This document shows, in pieces, positions 55,595-64,000 of a DNA stretch of 64,000 nt. Every line of letters begins with the position of its first letter. Position 1 is the stretch's first letter. Origin of the DNA: Geobacillus zalihae NBRC 101842 (lineage in GTDB: Bacteria; Bacillota; Bacilli; Bacillales; Anoxybacillaceae). The stretch covers positions 34,598 through 98,597 of the forward strand of contig NZ_BCPV01000006.1 of the NCBI RefSeq assembly GCF_001544135.1, written 5' to 3'. The notes below the pieces were generated by a model. It searched no databases, was not told where the DNA came from, and worked only from the letters and a program-made list of their open reading frames with translations. The translations under genes were made by a program, and so were the position numbers.

Positions 55595-57529
55595 ATGCGC
55601 GTATCGTACGTTACCGTGCGCAAGCGGTTGACGATCGTGTTTTTGATCGGGATTTTGATTTTTGCCATTATCGATCTCCGTCTCGGCTACGTCCAATTTT
55701 GGCTCGGCGATCTATTAGCGGAACGGGCGAAAGGGCTATGGGGCCGGAACATTCCGTTTGAGCCGAAGCGAGGCGAAATTTTGGACCGCAACGGCGTCCC
55801 GCTGGCGACGAACATGAGCGCTCCGACGGTGTATGTCATTCCGCGGCAAGTCAAAAACCCGGCAGAGGCGGCGAAAAAGCTGGCAGGGGTGCTGGGCGGT
55901 TCGGTCGAATCCATCTATAAACAAATCACGCAAAAAACGTCGATCGTCCGCCTGAAAGAAGGGCGGAAAATTTCCGATGAAAAAGCGGCGAATGTGCGCT
56001 CCCTCGACTTGGATGGGGTGTATATCGCGGAAGATACGAAGCGCTACTATCCGTTTGGCAGCTATTTGTCGCACGTGCTCGGCTTCACCGGCATTGACAA
56101 CCAAGGGCTCACCGGGTTGGAGCTGTATTATGACAAGGAACTGAGGGGCGAGCGCGGCTCCGTGCAGTTTTATTCCGATGCGAAAGGGCGGCGCATGCCC
56201 GATATCGCTGATGACTATACGCCGCCGACTGACGGCTTGAATTTGGTGTTGACGATCGATTCGCGCATTCAGACGATCATGGAGCGCGAACTTGACATCG
56301 CGGAGGCGAAATACAATCCGGACGGCATCATCGCGATCGCCATGGACCCGAACACCGGTGAAATTTTGGCGATGGCGAGCCGCCCGACGTTCAATCCAGC
56401 GGATTACCGGAGCGTTCCTCCGGAAATTTACAACCGCAACTTGCCGATTTGGAGCACGTACGAACCGGGATCGACGTTTAAAATCATTACGCTGGCCGCG
56501 GCGCTTGAGGAACATAAGGTGAATTTGCTGAAAGACCATTTCTTTGACCCGGGCTACGCCAAAGTAGCCGGCGCTACGCTTCGCTGCTGGAAAAAAGGCG
56601 GCCACGGAGATCAGACGTTTTTGGAAGTCGTGCAAAACTCGTGCAACCCGGGGTTTGTCGAGCTTGGCGAGCGGCTTGGAAAGGAGACGTTGTTTCGTTA
56701 CATTAAGCAATTCGGTTTTGGTGAGAAAACGGGCATCGACTTGCAAGGCGAAGGAACAGGCATTTTGTTTGATTTGAAACGGGTCGGGCCGGTGGAACTG
56801 GCAACGACGGCGTTTGGCCAAGGAGTGTCGGTGACGCCGATCCAGCAAGTCGCTGCCGTGTCGGCGGCAATCAATGGCGGCATTTTGTACACTCCGTACA
56901 TTGCCAAGCAGTGGGTCGACCCGGAAACAGGAGAGATCGTCCGCCGCAACACGCCAAAAGCGAAACGGCGCGTCATTTCCGAGGAAACATCGAAACAAGT
57001 CCGTTACGCACTTGAGAGCGTCGTCGCTCAAGGAACAGGGAAAAAGGCGTATGTCGAAGGGTACCGCGTCGGTGGAAAAACGGGAACGGCGCAAAAGGCG
57101 CAAGGCGGCCGCTATTTGCAAAACAACCATATCGTTTCGTTCATCGGCTTCGCTCCGGCGGATGACCCGAAGCTTGTCGTGTACGTCGCCGTCGACAACC
57201 CGAAAGGAACGGTTCAGTTCGGCGGCACGGTCGCTGCCCCGATTGTGGGGAAAATTATGGAAGATAGTTTGCGCACGTTGGGCGTGAAGCCCCGCAAAGA
57301 CCAGCTCGAGAAGGAGCGCGACTGGAACGAGCCGAAAGTCATTGAAGTGCCAAACTTGATCGGAATGACAAAAAATGATTTGCAAGAGCAGCTTTTTGAC
57401 TTAAAATTAGATGTTAGTGGCGAGGGAGATGTCGTTGTGGAACAATCCCCGAAGCCAGGGGCGAAAGTGAAAGAAGGCTCAACGGTCCGCATTTATTTGG
57501 CGAAACGCGAAGCGGCGGAAGAACGGTAA
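55595..57529 (+). CDS. spoVD: Stage V sporulation protein D (cortex transpeptidase)
   Basis: 644 residues, class B PBP. Membrane anchor RLTIVFLIGILIFAIIDLRLG, dimerisation domain with PKRGEILDRNGVPLATN, transpeptidase with active Ser293 in PGSTFKII, SCN motif QNSCNPGFVELGERL and KTGT in VGGKTGTAQKAQ. One PASTA domain (~575-635; EVPNLIGMTKNDLQEQL). Makes spore cortex peptidoglycan together with SpoVE. ATG with GAAGGAGG. A terminator follows, so it is partly separated from murE. Confidence 0.95.
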   Translation: MRVSYVTVRKRLTIVFLIGILIFAIIDLRLGYVQFWLGDLLAERAKGLWGRNIPFEPKRGEILDRNGVPLATNMSAPTVYVIPRQVKNPAEAAKKLAGVLGGSVESIYKQITQKTSIVRLKEGRKISDEKAANVRSLDLDGVYIAEDTKRYYPFGSYLSHVLGFTGIDNQGLTGLELYYDKELRGERGSVQFYSDAKGRRMPDIADDYTPPTDGLNLVLTIDSRIQTIMERELDIAEAKYNPDGIIAIAMDPNTGEILAMASRPTFNPADYRSVPPEIYNRNLPIWSTYEPGSTFKIITLAAALEEHKVNLLKDHFFDPGYAKVAGATLRCWKKGGHGDQTFLEVVQNSCNPGFVELGERLGKETLFRYIKQFGFGEKTGIDLQGEGTGILFDLKRVGPVELATTAFGQGVSVTPIQQVAAVSAAINGGILYTPYIAKQWVDPETGEIVRRNTPKAKRRVISEETSKQVRYALESVVAQGTGKKAYVEGYRVGGKTGTAQKAQGGRYLQNNHIVSFIGFAPADDPKLVVYVAVDNPKGTVQFGGTVAAPIVGKIMEDSLRTLGVKPRKDQLEKERDWNEPKVIEVPNLIGMTKNDLQEQLFDLKLDVSGEGDVVVEQSPKPGAKVKEGSTVRIYLAKREAAEER

Positions 57530-57540
57530 GACGAACGTGC

Positions 57541-57588
57541 AAGGGGCGACCGATGCGATGACACATCGGGTTGGTTGTGCCCCTTTTT
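57541..57588 (+). terminator. Terminator between spoVD and murE
   Basis: Outer stem AAGGGGC / GCCCCTT and inner CCGATG / CATCGG, followed by TTTTT (57584-57588). It separates spoVD from the peptidoglycan precursor genes. Confidence 0.8.
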
Positions 57589-57642
57589 CCGCTGTCTGCC
57601 TAACGGAGCGGACGATTTCGAAGCGAAAGGGATGAACGAAAT

Positions 57643-59112
57643 ATGAAACTGCTGACGCTGCTGTCACACTTGCCCGGTTTTTGGGTGCACCATGGAGGCA
57701 ATCCCGATATCGTGGCGCTCGAAATGGACTCGCGCCGCGTTGCCCCCGGTTCTCTCTTTTTTTGCCTTAAAGGGTTTACAGTAGACGGACACGACTTTGC
57801 CGAGGAAGCGGTGGCGCGCAAAGCGGCGGCGATCGTGGCCGAGCGACCGCTTTCCGTTGATGTTCCCGTCGTTCTTGTGTCGGACAGCCGGCGGGCGATG
57901 GCGATTTTAGCGGACGCATTTTACGGACGGCCGACCCACCGCCTTCATTTAATTGGAGTGACAGGCACAAACGGCAAGACGACGACAACGTCGATCATCG
58001 AACAAATCGCGAGAAAAGCCGGCAAGAAAACAGGGCTCATTGGCACGGTTCACATCAAGGTCGGCGACCGCTCCTATCCGGCGGCCAATACGACGCCGGA
58101 GTCGCTCATTTTGCAGCGCACGTTTAAACAGATGGTCGATGAAGGAGTGGAGTTTGTCGCCATGGAAGTGTCGTCGCACGCGCTGCACCAAGGGCGGGTG
58201 CATGGCTGCGATTACGATGTGGCCGTCTTTACGAACTTAACGCAAGACCATTTGGATTATCACGGGACAATGGAAGAATATCGGAACGCCAAAGGGCTTT
58301 TGTTCGCCCAGCTCGGCAACCGCTACGACGAACGGCGGCCGAAATTTGCCGTTCTCAATCATGACGATCCGGTTTCGCAGTATTATAAACATATGACGGC
58401 CGCGCCGATCGTCACATACGGGATGAGGGAAAAAAGCGATGTGATGGCGGAACAGATCCGCATGACCGCCGGCGGCATGGCGTTTCGGCTGTGCACGCCG
58501 CACGGATCGGCGGCGGTCGAAACGAAACTTGTCGGCTCGTTCAATGTCTATAACATTCTCGCCGCTGCCGCTGCCTGCCTTGCCTCTGGCTTTTCGCTTG
58601 AAACGATCGCCGCGGCGCTTGCGGATGTCGAGCCGGTGCCGGGTCGGTTTGAAACGGTTGATGAAGGGCAAAACTTTACGATCATCGTCGATTACGCTCA
58701 CACGCCGGACAGTTTAGAAAATGCCTTAAAAACGGTGCGCCAATTGGCGAAGCGAAACGTGTATGTCGTCATCGGCTGCGGCGGCGACCGCGACCGGTCG
58801 AAACGCCCGCTCATGGCGCAGGTGGCGGTGCGGTATGCGGATGTCGCTATTTTTACCTCCGACAATCCGCGCTCGGAAGACCCGCAGCAAATTTTGCGCG
58901 ACATGGAAGCGGGAGTAAGCGCTGAGGTCGGAAAGCATGTGACGATTCCTGACCGTGAAGAGGCGATCCGCTACGCCATTGGCCAGGCGCAGGAAGGCGA
59001 TGTTGTGTTGATTGCCGGCAAGGGGCATGAAACGTATCAAATCATTGGCAATGATGTGATTGAGTTTGACGATCGTGCTGTTGCCCGAGCGGCAGTGAAG
59101 GAGAGAGGATGA
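57643..59112 (+). CDS. murE: UDP-MurNAc-L-Ala-D-Glu:meso-diaminopimelate ligase
   Basis: 489 residues, three-domain Mur ligase. N-domain with [29 protein letters not shown] loop [17 protein letters not shown]; Lys-carbamylation region [21 protein letters not shown]-domain with the meso-DAP-selective DNPRSEDP motif. It adds meso-diaminopimelate to the precursor stem, so this organism's wall is DAP type. ATG at 57643. The stop overlaps the next gene (ATGA). Confidence 0.96.
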   Translation: MKLLTLLSHLPGFWVHHGGNPDIVALEMDSRRVAPGSLFFCLKGFTVDGHDFAEEAVARKAAAIVAERPLSVDVPVVLVSDSRRAMAILADAFYGRPTHRLHLIGVTGTNGKTTTTSIIEQIARKAGKKTGLIGTVHIKVGDRSYPAANTTPESLILQRTFKQMVDEGVEFVAMEVSSHALHQGRVHGCDYDVAVFTNLTQDHLDYHGTMEEYRNAKGLLFAQLGNRYDERRPKFAVLNHDDPVSQYYKHMTAAPIVTYGMREKSDVMAEQIRMTAGGMAFRLCTPHGSAAVETKLVGSFNVYNILAAAAACLASGFSLETIAAALADVEPVPGRFETVDEGQNFTIIVDYAHTPDSLENALKTVRQLAKRNVYVVIGCGGDRDRSKRPLMAQVAVRYADVAIFTSDNPRSEDPQQILRDMEAGVSAEVGKHVTIPDREEAIRYAIGQAQEGDVVLIAGKGHETYQIIGNDVIEFDDRAVARAAVKERG

Positions 59113-59564
59113 CGATGATCGCATACAGGATGGTGCAATCGATGGCGGTGGAGGCGCGCGGCATTGTCGATGAAACGATTTGTTTTCATGCCCTGTTCGT
59201 CGATCCGATCCAGCAGGTGAAGAAAGGATTGTTCGTCCCGCTTGAGCGTGGGGCGGAAACATTGAAAACAGCGATTGAACACGGGGCGATCGGTTCGTTT
59301 TGGCCTCTTGGCGAACCGTTGCCGCGCTACATTCCTAACCAATTTCCACTTTTTTTCGTTCCGTCGCCGCTCGAGGCGGCCGCGGCATTGCTTGAACGGT
59401 ATTTAGAGCAAGGCGGCGAGGGGGAGGCGCAGTTTTTCTTCGAGCTTCCCGAAGACAGTCCCATCGCTGGGGAGGCCGTGCGTCGCCGGCTGGCGAAATT
59501 GAAGAAGCGATGGCTGGACGCTCGGCCGTTTAAAGGATGTGACAATGCATGCGAGAACAAGTGA
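59109..59564 (+). CDS. MurF N-terminal-domain-like protein without ligase core
   Basis: 151 residues. The stretch [89 protein letters not shown] follows the substrate-binding N-domain of MurF/MurE (...DSR.V..G.LFVPL.G...F...A...GA......P.....P...V.....AL..LA..Y). The ATP loop (TGTNGKTT), the carbamylated Lys region and the C-domain are absent. It cannot be a ligase by itself; it might bind UDP-muropeptide or a Mur enzyme. It overlaps murE by 4 bases and mraY by 16 bases, so it is tightly co-translated in the cluster. B. subtilis has no such gene here. Confidence 0.65.
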   Translation: MTMIAYRMVQSMAVEARGIVDETICFHALFVDPIQQVKKGLFVPLERGAETLKTAIEHGAIGSFWPLGEPLPRYIPNQFPLFFVPSPLEAAAALLERYLEQGGEGEAQFFFELPEDSPIAGEAVRRRLAKLKKRWLDARPFKGCDNACENK

Positions 59565-60523
59565 TCATCATGGCCATGGCGGCTTCCTTTCTCATCACTG
59601 TCATTTTATCGCCGCTGTTCATTCCGTTTTTGCGGCGGTTGAAATTCGGACAAAGCATCCGCGAGGAAGGGCCGAAGTCGCATCAAAAAAAATCAGGCAC
59701 GCCGACGATGGGCGGCATCATGATTTTGTTGGTGATTGTGGCGACGACCTTATGGATCACGCCGAAAATCGCCGGCTTGTCGACGAGGACGTATTTGCTG
59801 TTGTTGGTCACCGTCGGCTATGGGGTGCTCGGCTTCCTCGACGATATGATCAAAGTCGTGATGAAGCGAAATCTTGGCTTGACGAGCCGGCAAAAATTTA
59901 TCGGCCAGCTCCTGATCGCAGCCATCTTTTTTGCCGTCTACCGCCAAAGCGGCTTTTCGACGGTGTTACATATTCCCGGCGCCGATTGGTCGGTCGACCT
60001 CGGATGGGCGTACGGCGTGCTCTTGTTGTTCATGCTTGTCGGCGGCTCGAACGCTGTCAACTTGACCGACGGGCTTGACGGGCTGCTTGCCGGAACGGCG
60101 GCGATCGCCTTTGGCGCTTATGCCGTCTTGGCTTGGAATCAAGGCCAGTACGATGTCGCTGTATTTTGCGTCGCTGTTGTTGGCGCCGTGCTTGGCTTTT
60201 TAGTGTTTAACGCCCACCCGGCGAAAGTGTTTATGGGCGACACCGGCTCGCTCGCACTTGGCGGGGCGATCGCCGCTGTCGCTGTCCTGACGAAGCTTGA
60301 ACTGTTGCTTGTCATCATCGGCGGTGTGTTTGTCATCGAGACGCTGTCGGTCATCATTCAAGTGGCTTCGTTCAAAACGACGGGACGGCGCGTGTTCCGC
60401 ATGAGTCCGCTTCATCATCATTATGAGCTTGTCGGCTGGTCAGAATGGCGGATCGTTGTGACGTTTTGGGCCGTCGGCCTTTTATTTGCGATGCTAGCAA
60501 TTTATATCGAGGTGTGGATGTAA
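59549..60523 (+). CDS. mraY: Phospho-N-acetylmuramoyl-pentapeptide transferase
   Basis: 324 residues, ten membrane segments. Conserved cytoplasmic motifs: [34 protein letters not shown] (Asp pair), [27 protein letters not shown] and the HHHYE loop [15 protein letters not shown]. It transfers phospho-MurNAc-pentapeptide to undecaprenyl phosphate, making lipid I at the inner membrane face. ATG at 59549 inside the preceding gene. Confidence 0.96.
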   Translation: MREQVIIMAMAASFLITVILSPLFIPFLRRLKFGQSIREEGPKSHQKKSGTPTMGGIMILLVIVATTLWITPKIAGLSTRTYLLLLVTVGYGVLGFLDDMIKVVMKRNLGLTSRQKFIGQLLIAAIFFAVYRQSGFSTVLHIPGADWSVDLGWAYGVLLLFMLVGGSNAVNLTDGLDGLLAGTAAIAFGAYAVLAWNQGQYDVAVFCVAVVGAVLGFLVFNAHPAKVFMGDTGSLALGGAIAAVAVLTKLELLLVIIGGVFVIETLSVIIQVASFKTTGRRVFRMSPLHHHYELVGWSEWRIVVTFWAVGLLFAMLAIYIEVWM

Positions 60524-61879
60524 TTGAAACCGACTCGTTTTTATCAACATCGTCGTGTGCTTGTCATTGGATTGGCGAAAAGCGGAGCGGCGGCAGCTCG
60601 GCTTCTTGCGGAGTTAGGCGCTAAGGTCGTCGTCAATGATCAAAAGCCGCTTTCGGAAAACATGGAGGCCAAGCAGCTTGAACCGCTCGGCATTCGCATC
60701 GTTTGCGGCGGTCATCCGCTTGAACTGCTTGATGAGCCGTTTGACCTTGTCGTGAAAAACCCGGGCATTCCGTACACGAACCCGATGGTGAAAAAGGCGC
60801 TTGAGAAGGGGCTTCCGGTTGTGACCGAAGTGGAGCTTGCTTATCACATTTCCGAAGGGCCGTTTATCGGCATCACCGGGTCCAACGGAAAAACGACGAC
60901 GACGACGCTCATTTACGAAATGTTAAAAGCGGATGGCCAAGATCCGCTGCTTGCCGGCAACATCGGCCTTGTCGCCTGCGAGGTGGCGAGGGAAGCGAAG
61001 CCGGGGCAATGGCTTGTCATGGAACTGTCTTCGTTCCAGCTTGCCGGCATTGACAAGTTTCGCCCAACCATTGCGGTTTTGCTCAATATTTTCGACGCCC
61101 ACTTGGACTACCACGGAACGAAAGAGGCGTATGCAGCGGCAAAGGCGAACATTTTCCGCAATCAAACGGAGCGCGATTATGCCGTCGTCAATGCCGACGA
61201 TCCGCTCGTGATGAACATTGCCTCCTCGGTTCGATCGCAAAAAGTGCTGTTTTCGGCGACGAAGCTTCTTGGCGAAGGGGCGTACGTTCAAGATGGCGCC
61301 ATCTATTGGAACGGTGATCCCGTTATCAGAATCGCTGACATCGTTCTTCCTGGACAGCACAATTTGGAAAACATTTTAGCGGCGGTGGCGGCCGCCAAGC
61401 TGGCCGGCGCCAGTGATGAGGCGATCCGCCAGGTGCTGGCGACGTTTTCCGGCGTGAAACATCGGCTTCAGTATGTGGCGGAAATTGACGGCCGGCGGTT
61501 TTACAACGACTCGAAAGCGACGAACATCTTAGCGACGCAAAAGGCGCTTTCAGCGTTTGCCGGCGAGCCGGTCATTTTGTTGGCCGGCGGGCTTGACCGC
61601 GGCAATGAGTTTGATGATCTTCTCCCGTATTTGCAACAGGTGAAGGCGGTCGTACTGTTCGGCCAGACGGCGGATAAAATCGGCCGCATCGCCCAAAAAG
61701 CGGGAATAGAAACGATCCGATATGTCGATAATGTGGAAAAAGCCGTCCCGGTTGCTTTCGAGCTTTCCGAGCCGGGCGACGTCATTTTGCTCTCTCCAGC
61801 ATGCGCCAGCTGGGATCAATACAAAACTTTCGAGGAGAGAGGGGACATTTTTATCAATGCCGTGCATAAGTTGAAATAG
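60524..61879 (+). CDS. murD: UDP-MurNAc-L-alanine:D-glutamate ligase
   Basis: 451 residues, TTG start at 60524 directly after mraY. N-domain [31 protein letters not shown] loop [24 protein letters not shown]-type [16 protein letters not shown], and C-domain [22 protein letters not shown]. It adds D-Glu to UDP-MurNAc-L-Ala in the cytoplasm. A hairpin at its stop codon separates it from spoVE. Confidence 0.96.
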   Translation: MKPTRFYQHRRVLVIGLAKSGAAAARLLAELGAKVVVNDQKPLSENMEAKQLEPLGIRIVCGGHPLELLDEPFDLVVKNPGIPYTNPMVKKALEKGLPVVTEVELAYHISEGPFIGITGSNGKTTTTTLIYEMLKADGQDPLLAGNIGLVACEVAREAKPGQWLVMELSSFQLAGIDKFRPTIAVLLNIFDAHLDYHGTKEAYAAAKANIFRNQTERDYAVVNADDPLVMNIASSVRSQKVLFSATKLLGEGAYVQDGAIYWNGDPVIRIADIVLPGQHNLENILAAVAAAKLAGASDEAIRQVLATFSGVKHRLQYVAEIDGRRFYNDSKATNILATQKALSAFAGEPVILLAGGLDRGNEFDDLLPYLQQVKAVVLFGQTADKIGRIAQKAGIETIRYVDNVEKAVPVAFELSEPGDVILLSPACASWDQYKTFEERGDIFINAVHKLK

Positions 61880-61911
61880 AGGGAAAGGGACAGCCCTTCC
61901 CCTCTAGTTTA
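61878..61911 (+). terminator. Hairpin between murD and spoVE
   Basis: AGAGGGAAAGGG and CCCTTCCCCTCT arms (61878-61889, 61894-61905) with a 4-base loop and a short AGTTT tail, overlapping the murD stop. The weak T-run suggests partial termination. Confidence 0.6.
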
Positions 61912-61932
61912 CAAAAATAGAGGTGTTGGGCA

Positions 61933-63033
61933 TTGCCGCGGAAAAAGTCTGCGCCAGATTTTTTGCTCATGATTTTGACGTTTTCGCTCTTGGCCATCGG
62001 ACTTATTATGGTGTACAGCGCGAGCGCCATTTGGGCGGAATACAAATTCAACGATTCGTTTTTCTTCGCCAAGCGCCAGCTATTGTTTGCGGGCGTCGGC
62101 ATTATCGCTATGTTTTTTGTCATGAACATCGATTATTGGGTGTGGCGCGACTGGTCGAAAGTGTTGCTTGGCGTCTGTTTTGTGCTGCTCGTTCTTGTGC
62201 TCATTCCCGGCATCGGCATGGTTCGCAACGGGTCGCGCAGCTGGATCGGCGTCGGGGCGTTTTCGATCCAGCCGTCCGAGTTTATGAAGCTGGCGATGAT
62301 CGCGTTTTTGGCCAAATATTTATCGGAAAACCAAAAAAAAATTACGTCATTTAAACAAGGACTGTTGCCGGCGCTTTTGCTTGTGTTTGCCGCGTTCGGC
62401 ATGATTATGCTGCAGCCGGACTTAGGAACGGGCACCGTTATGGTTGGTACGTGCGTGACGATGATTTTCGTCGCCGGCGCCCGTCTCAGCCATTTTGCCG
62501 GGCTTGGCGTTTTGGGGCTCGCTGGGCTTGCCGCCCTCATCCTGTCGGCTCCATATCGAATCAAGCGGATTACATCGTTTTTAAACCCATGGGAAGATCC
62601 ACTTGGAAGCGGATTTCAAATCATCCAGTCGCTGTACGCCATTGGGCCGGGCGGCTTGTTCGGCCTTGGGCTCGGGCAGAGCCGACAAAAGTTTTTTTAC
62701 TTGCCGGAGCCGCAAACCGACTTTATTTTCGCCATTTTAGCTGAAGAGCTCGGCTTTATCGGTGGTTCACTCGTTCTCCTGCTCTTTGCCCTTCTTCTTT
62801 GGCGCGGCGTGCGCATTGCCCTTGGCGCCCCTGACTTGTACGGAAGTTTTTTGGCGCTTGGCATTATTTCGATGATCGCGATTCAAGTGATGATCAATAT
62901 CGGCGTTGTGACGGGACTGATGCCCGTTACCGGCATCACGCTCCCGTTTTTAAGCTACGGCGGATCGTCGCTGACATTGATGCTGATGGCCATCGGCGTG
63001 CTGCTTAATATCAGCAGGCATGCCCGGTATTAG
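61933..63033 (+). CDS. spoVE: SEDS-family glycosyltransferase SpoVE
   Basis: 366 residues, ten membrane segments, TTG start at 61933. SEDS motifs: VYSASAIWAEYKFNDSFFFAKRQ, IGVGAFSIQPSEFMKLAMIAFLAKY, the DP(L)GSGFQIIQSLYAIGPGGLFGLGLGQSRQKFFYLPEPQTDFIFAILAEELGF segment, and TGLMPVTGITLPFLSYGGSS. SEDS proteins polymerise glycan strands from lipid II, with a class B PBP partner, here most likely SpoVD during cortex synthesis. By position it is spoVE; ftsW of vegetative cells would be elsewhere. Confidence 0.92.
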   Translation: MPRKKSAPDFLLMILTFSLLAIGLIMVYSASAIWAEYKFNDSFFFAKRQLLFAGVGIIAMFFVMNIDYWVWRDWSKVLLGVCFVLLVLVLIPGIGMVRNGSRSWIGVGAFSIQPSEFMKLAMIAFLAKYLSENQKKITSFKQGLLPALLLVFAAFGMIMLQPDLGTGTVMVGTCVTMIFVAGARLSHFAGLGVLGLAGLAALILSAPYRIKRITSFLNPWEDPLGSGFQIIQSLYAIGPGGLFGLGLGQSRQKFFYLPEPQTDFIFAILAEELGFIGGSLVLLLFALLLWRGVRIALGAPDLYGSFLALGIISMIAIQVMINIGVVTGLMPVTGITLPFLSYGGSSLTLMLMAIGVLLNISRHARY

Positions 63034-63036
63034 GCA

Positions 63037-63061
63037 AGCGGCGGATGTCCGCCGTTTTTTT
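63037..63061 (+). terminator. Terminator after spoVE
   Basis: CGGCGG-ATGT-CCGCCG stem directly followed by seven T. Confidence 0.88.
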
Positions 63062-63139
63062 GGCGTCTCTCGAACGCAGCCCATCGTCGAACGGTGCCGG
63101 CAAATGCGATAAAAACAGGCTCTCTCTTGCATTCATTTG

Positions 63140-63197
63140 TGATATAATGAAAATAAGTGCAAAAACAAAGAAACGGCAGCGGATGCCGTTTGTTTTT
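63140..63197 (+). promoter_or_regulatory. divIB leader: extended -10 promoter and nearby terminator hairpin
   Basis: TGATATAAT (63140-63148) is an extended -10 box. Only 22 bases further, AAACGGCA / TGCCGTTT (63171-63178, 63184-63191) form a stem followed by GTTTTT, and an A-run stands before it. This looks like an intrinsic terminator in the divIB leader, ~50 bases before the start codon, possibly an attenuator. Confidence 0.55.
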
Positions 63198-63245
63198 ATA
63201 CCGGTCGTTTCAGCGCGGGCGTTGAAGAAGAAAGCGGGGAATGCG

Positions 63246-64000
63246 ATGGAAAAGGGAAAAGTCGTCGTCTTGGAGGACCGCGTGCCGAAACTGAAGGAGC
63301 GGCGCCGCCAGAAAGCGAACCGCCGGCTCATTGCGTACTTATCTTTCTTTTTTCTATTTATTTTGTGCGTCCTTTACTTCCAGTCGCCGCTTGGCGCTGT
63401 CGGGCATGTGGAAGTGAGCGGCAACCGTCATCTCACAGCGGAGCGCATCATCAGCTTAAGCGGCATTACGAAGCGGACAAGCTTTTGGAAAGTGAATGAA
63501 CAAAACGTGGAAGAAAAGCTCACTCGCCATCCAGTAATTAAGGAGGCAACAGTGGAAAAACAGCTGCCGAACACGATCGCCATCCACGTCCGCGAATGGC
63601 GGCGAATCGCTTATGTGTATGACCGGCAAACGTTTTTTCCATTGCTTGAAAACGGGCGGCTGTTAAAGCAAGAAGGGACGAAGACGGCGCCAAGCGATGC
63701 GCCGGTGCTTGTCGGCTGGAAAGACGGCGACGCCATTGCTGAAATGACGGGGCAGCTCGCCGAACTGCCCGCGGCCGTGCTGGGCGCCATGTCGGAAATT
63801 CACTACAAGCCGACGAGGGAATATGAAGACCGCGTCATCGTCTACATGAATGACGGTTATGAAGTAAGCGCGACAATCCGGCAATTTGCGGACAAGCTGT
63901 CGCATTATCCTGCGATTGTCGCCGCGCTTGACCGAAACGTCAAAGGAGTCATTCATTTGGAAGTCGGCAGCTATTTTGTTCCTTACTCCCCCCCGAAAAA
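63246..64000 (+). CDS. divIB: Cell division protein DivIB (FtsQ family), 5' part
   Basis: About 251 codons are visible; the gene continues beyond the window. MEKGKVVVLEDRVPKLKERRRQKANRR is a basic cytoplasmic tail, LIAYLSFFFLFILCVLYFQS the membrane segment (~28-47), then the POTRA domain (VGHVEVSGNRHLTAERIISLSGITKRTSFWKV) and the beta domain (PNTIAIHVREWRRIAYVYDRQTFFPLLENGRLL). Divisome scaffold interacting with FtsL, DivIC and PBP2B. ATG at 63246 with a GCGGGGA site. It follows spoVE directly; murG and murB are not between them. Confidence 0.9.
   Translation, partial: MEKGKVVVLEDRVPKLKERRRQKANRRLIAYLSFFFLFILCVLYFQSPLGAVGHVEVSGNRHLTAERIISLSGITKRTSFWKVNEQNVEEKLTRHPVIKEATVEKQLPNTIAIHVREWRRIAYVYDRQTFFPLLENGRLLKQEGTKTAPSDAPVLVGWKDGDAIAEMTGQLAELPAAVLGAMSEIHYKPTREYEDRVIVYMNDGYEVSATIRQFADKLSHYPAIVAALDRNVKGVIHLEVGSYFVPYSPPK

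Noticed and set aside
55736..57385. 549-codon minus-strand open frame
   Set aside because: Entirely antisense to spoVD; composition (Arg/His/Phe-rich, no motifs) is typical of the complementary reading of a GC-rich gene.

Overview
The window is a chromosomal segment of a moderately GC-rich, low-GC-clade Firmicute and almost certainly a Geobacillus. Three things point there: the ylb/dcw gene order is that of Bacillus subtilis, the proteins carry Geobacillus-type sequences, and the hemicellulose block is nearly the same, gene for gene and residue for residue, as the xylan/glucuronate locus known from G. stearothermophilus T-6. Species is not decided. No rRNA, tRNA, CRISPR array or intact insertion sequence was seen.

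Region 1 (1-4.7 kb, minus strand) holds miscellaneous genes: the start of a nitrite reductase large subunit, a stand-alone DnaA domain I-like protein, an acyl-CoA thioesterase, an Fe-dependent alcohol dehydrogenase, a nitronate monooxygenase and a small immunity-like protein beside a tandem repeat.

Region 2 (4.7-34.9 kb) is the hemicellulose island, nearly all on the minus strand. It contains xylose catabolism (xylAB), a GH43 xylosidase (xynB3), a xylo-oligosaccharide ABC importer (xynEFG) with its two-component system (xynDC), acetylxylan esterase (axe2) with a NIF3-like partner, and the secreted GH10 xylanase xynA, which alone lies on the plus strand. Next come the complete glucuronate route (uxaC, uxuB, uxuA, kdgK, kdgA), its GntR regulator uxuR, alpha-glucuronidase aguA (GH67), a GH39 xylosidase xynB1 and the aldouronate importer aguEFG. 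The inferred flow is: XynA cuts xylan outside the cell, XynEFG and AguEFG import the fragments, Axe2, AguA, XynB1 and XynB3 strip and split them, and xylose and glucuronate enter central metabolism. Candidate XylR, UxuR and CcpA (cre) sites can be read at the expected promoters. No transporter ATPase, xylR, intracellular GH10 or GH52 gene lies in the window.

Region 3 (35.0-49.9 kb) is the conserved ylb block: an Asp23-like gene, ylbA, a CBS protein, ylbC-G, rsmD, coaD, ylbJ-N, rpmF, an enoyl-CoA hydratase, gerR (ylbO) and panE. A few Geobacillus-type inserts lie among them.

Region 4 (49.9-64.0 kb) is the division/cell-wall cluster: bshC, rsmH, ftsL, pbpB, spoVD, murE, a MurF N-domain-like gene, mraY, murD, spoVE and divIB (cut by the window end). 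mraZ, murG and murB are missing from their usual slots, and several intrinsic terminators break the cluster up.
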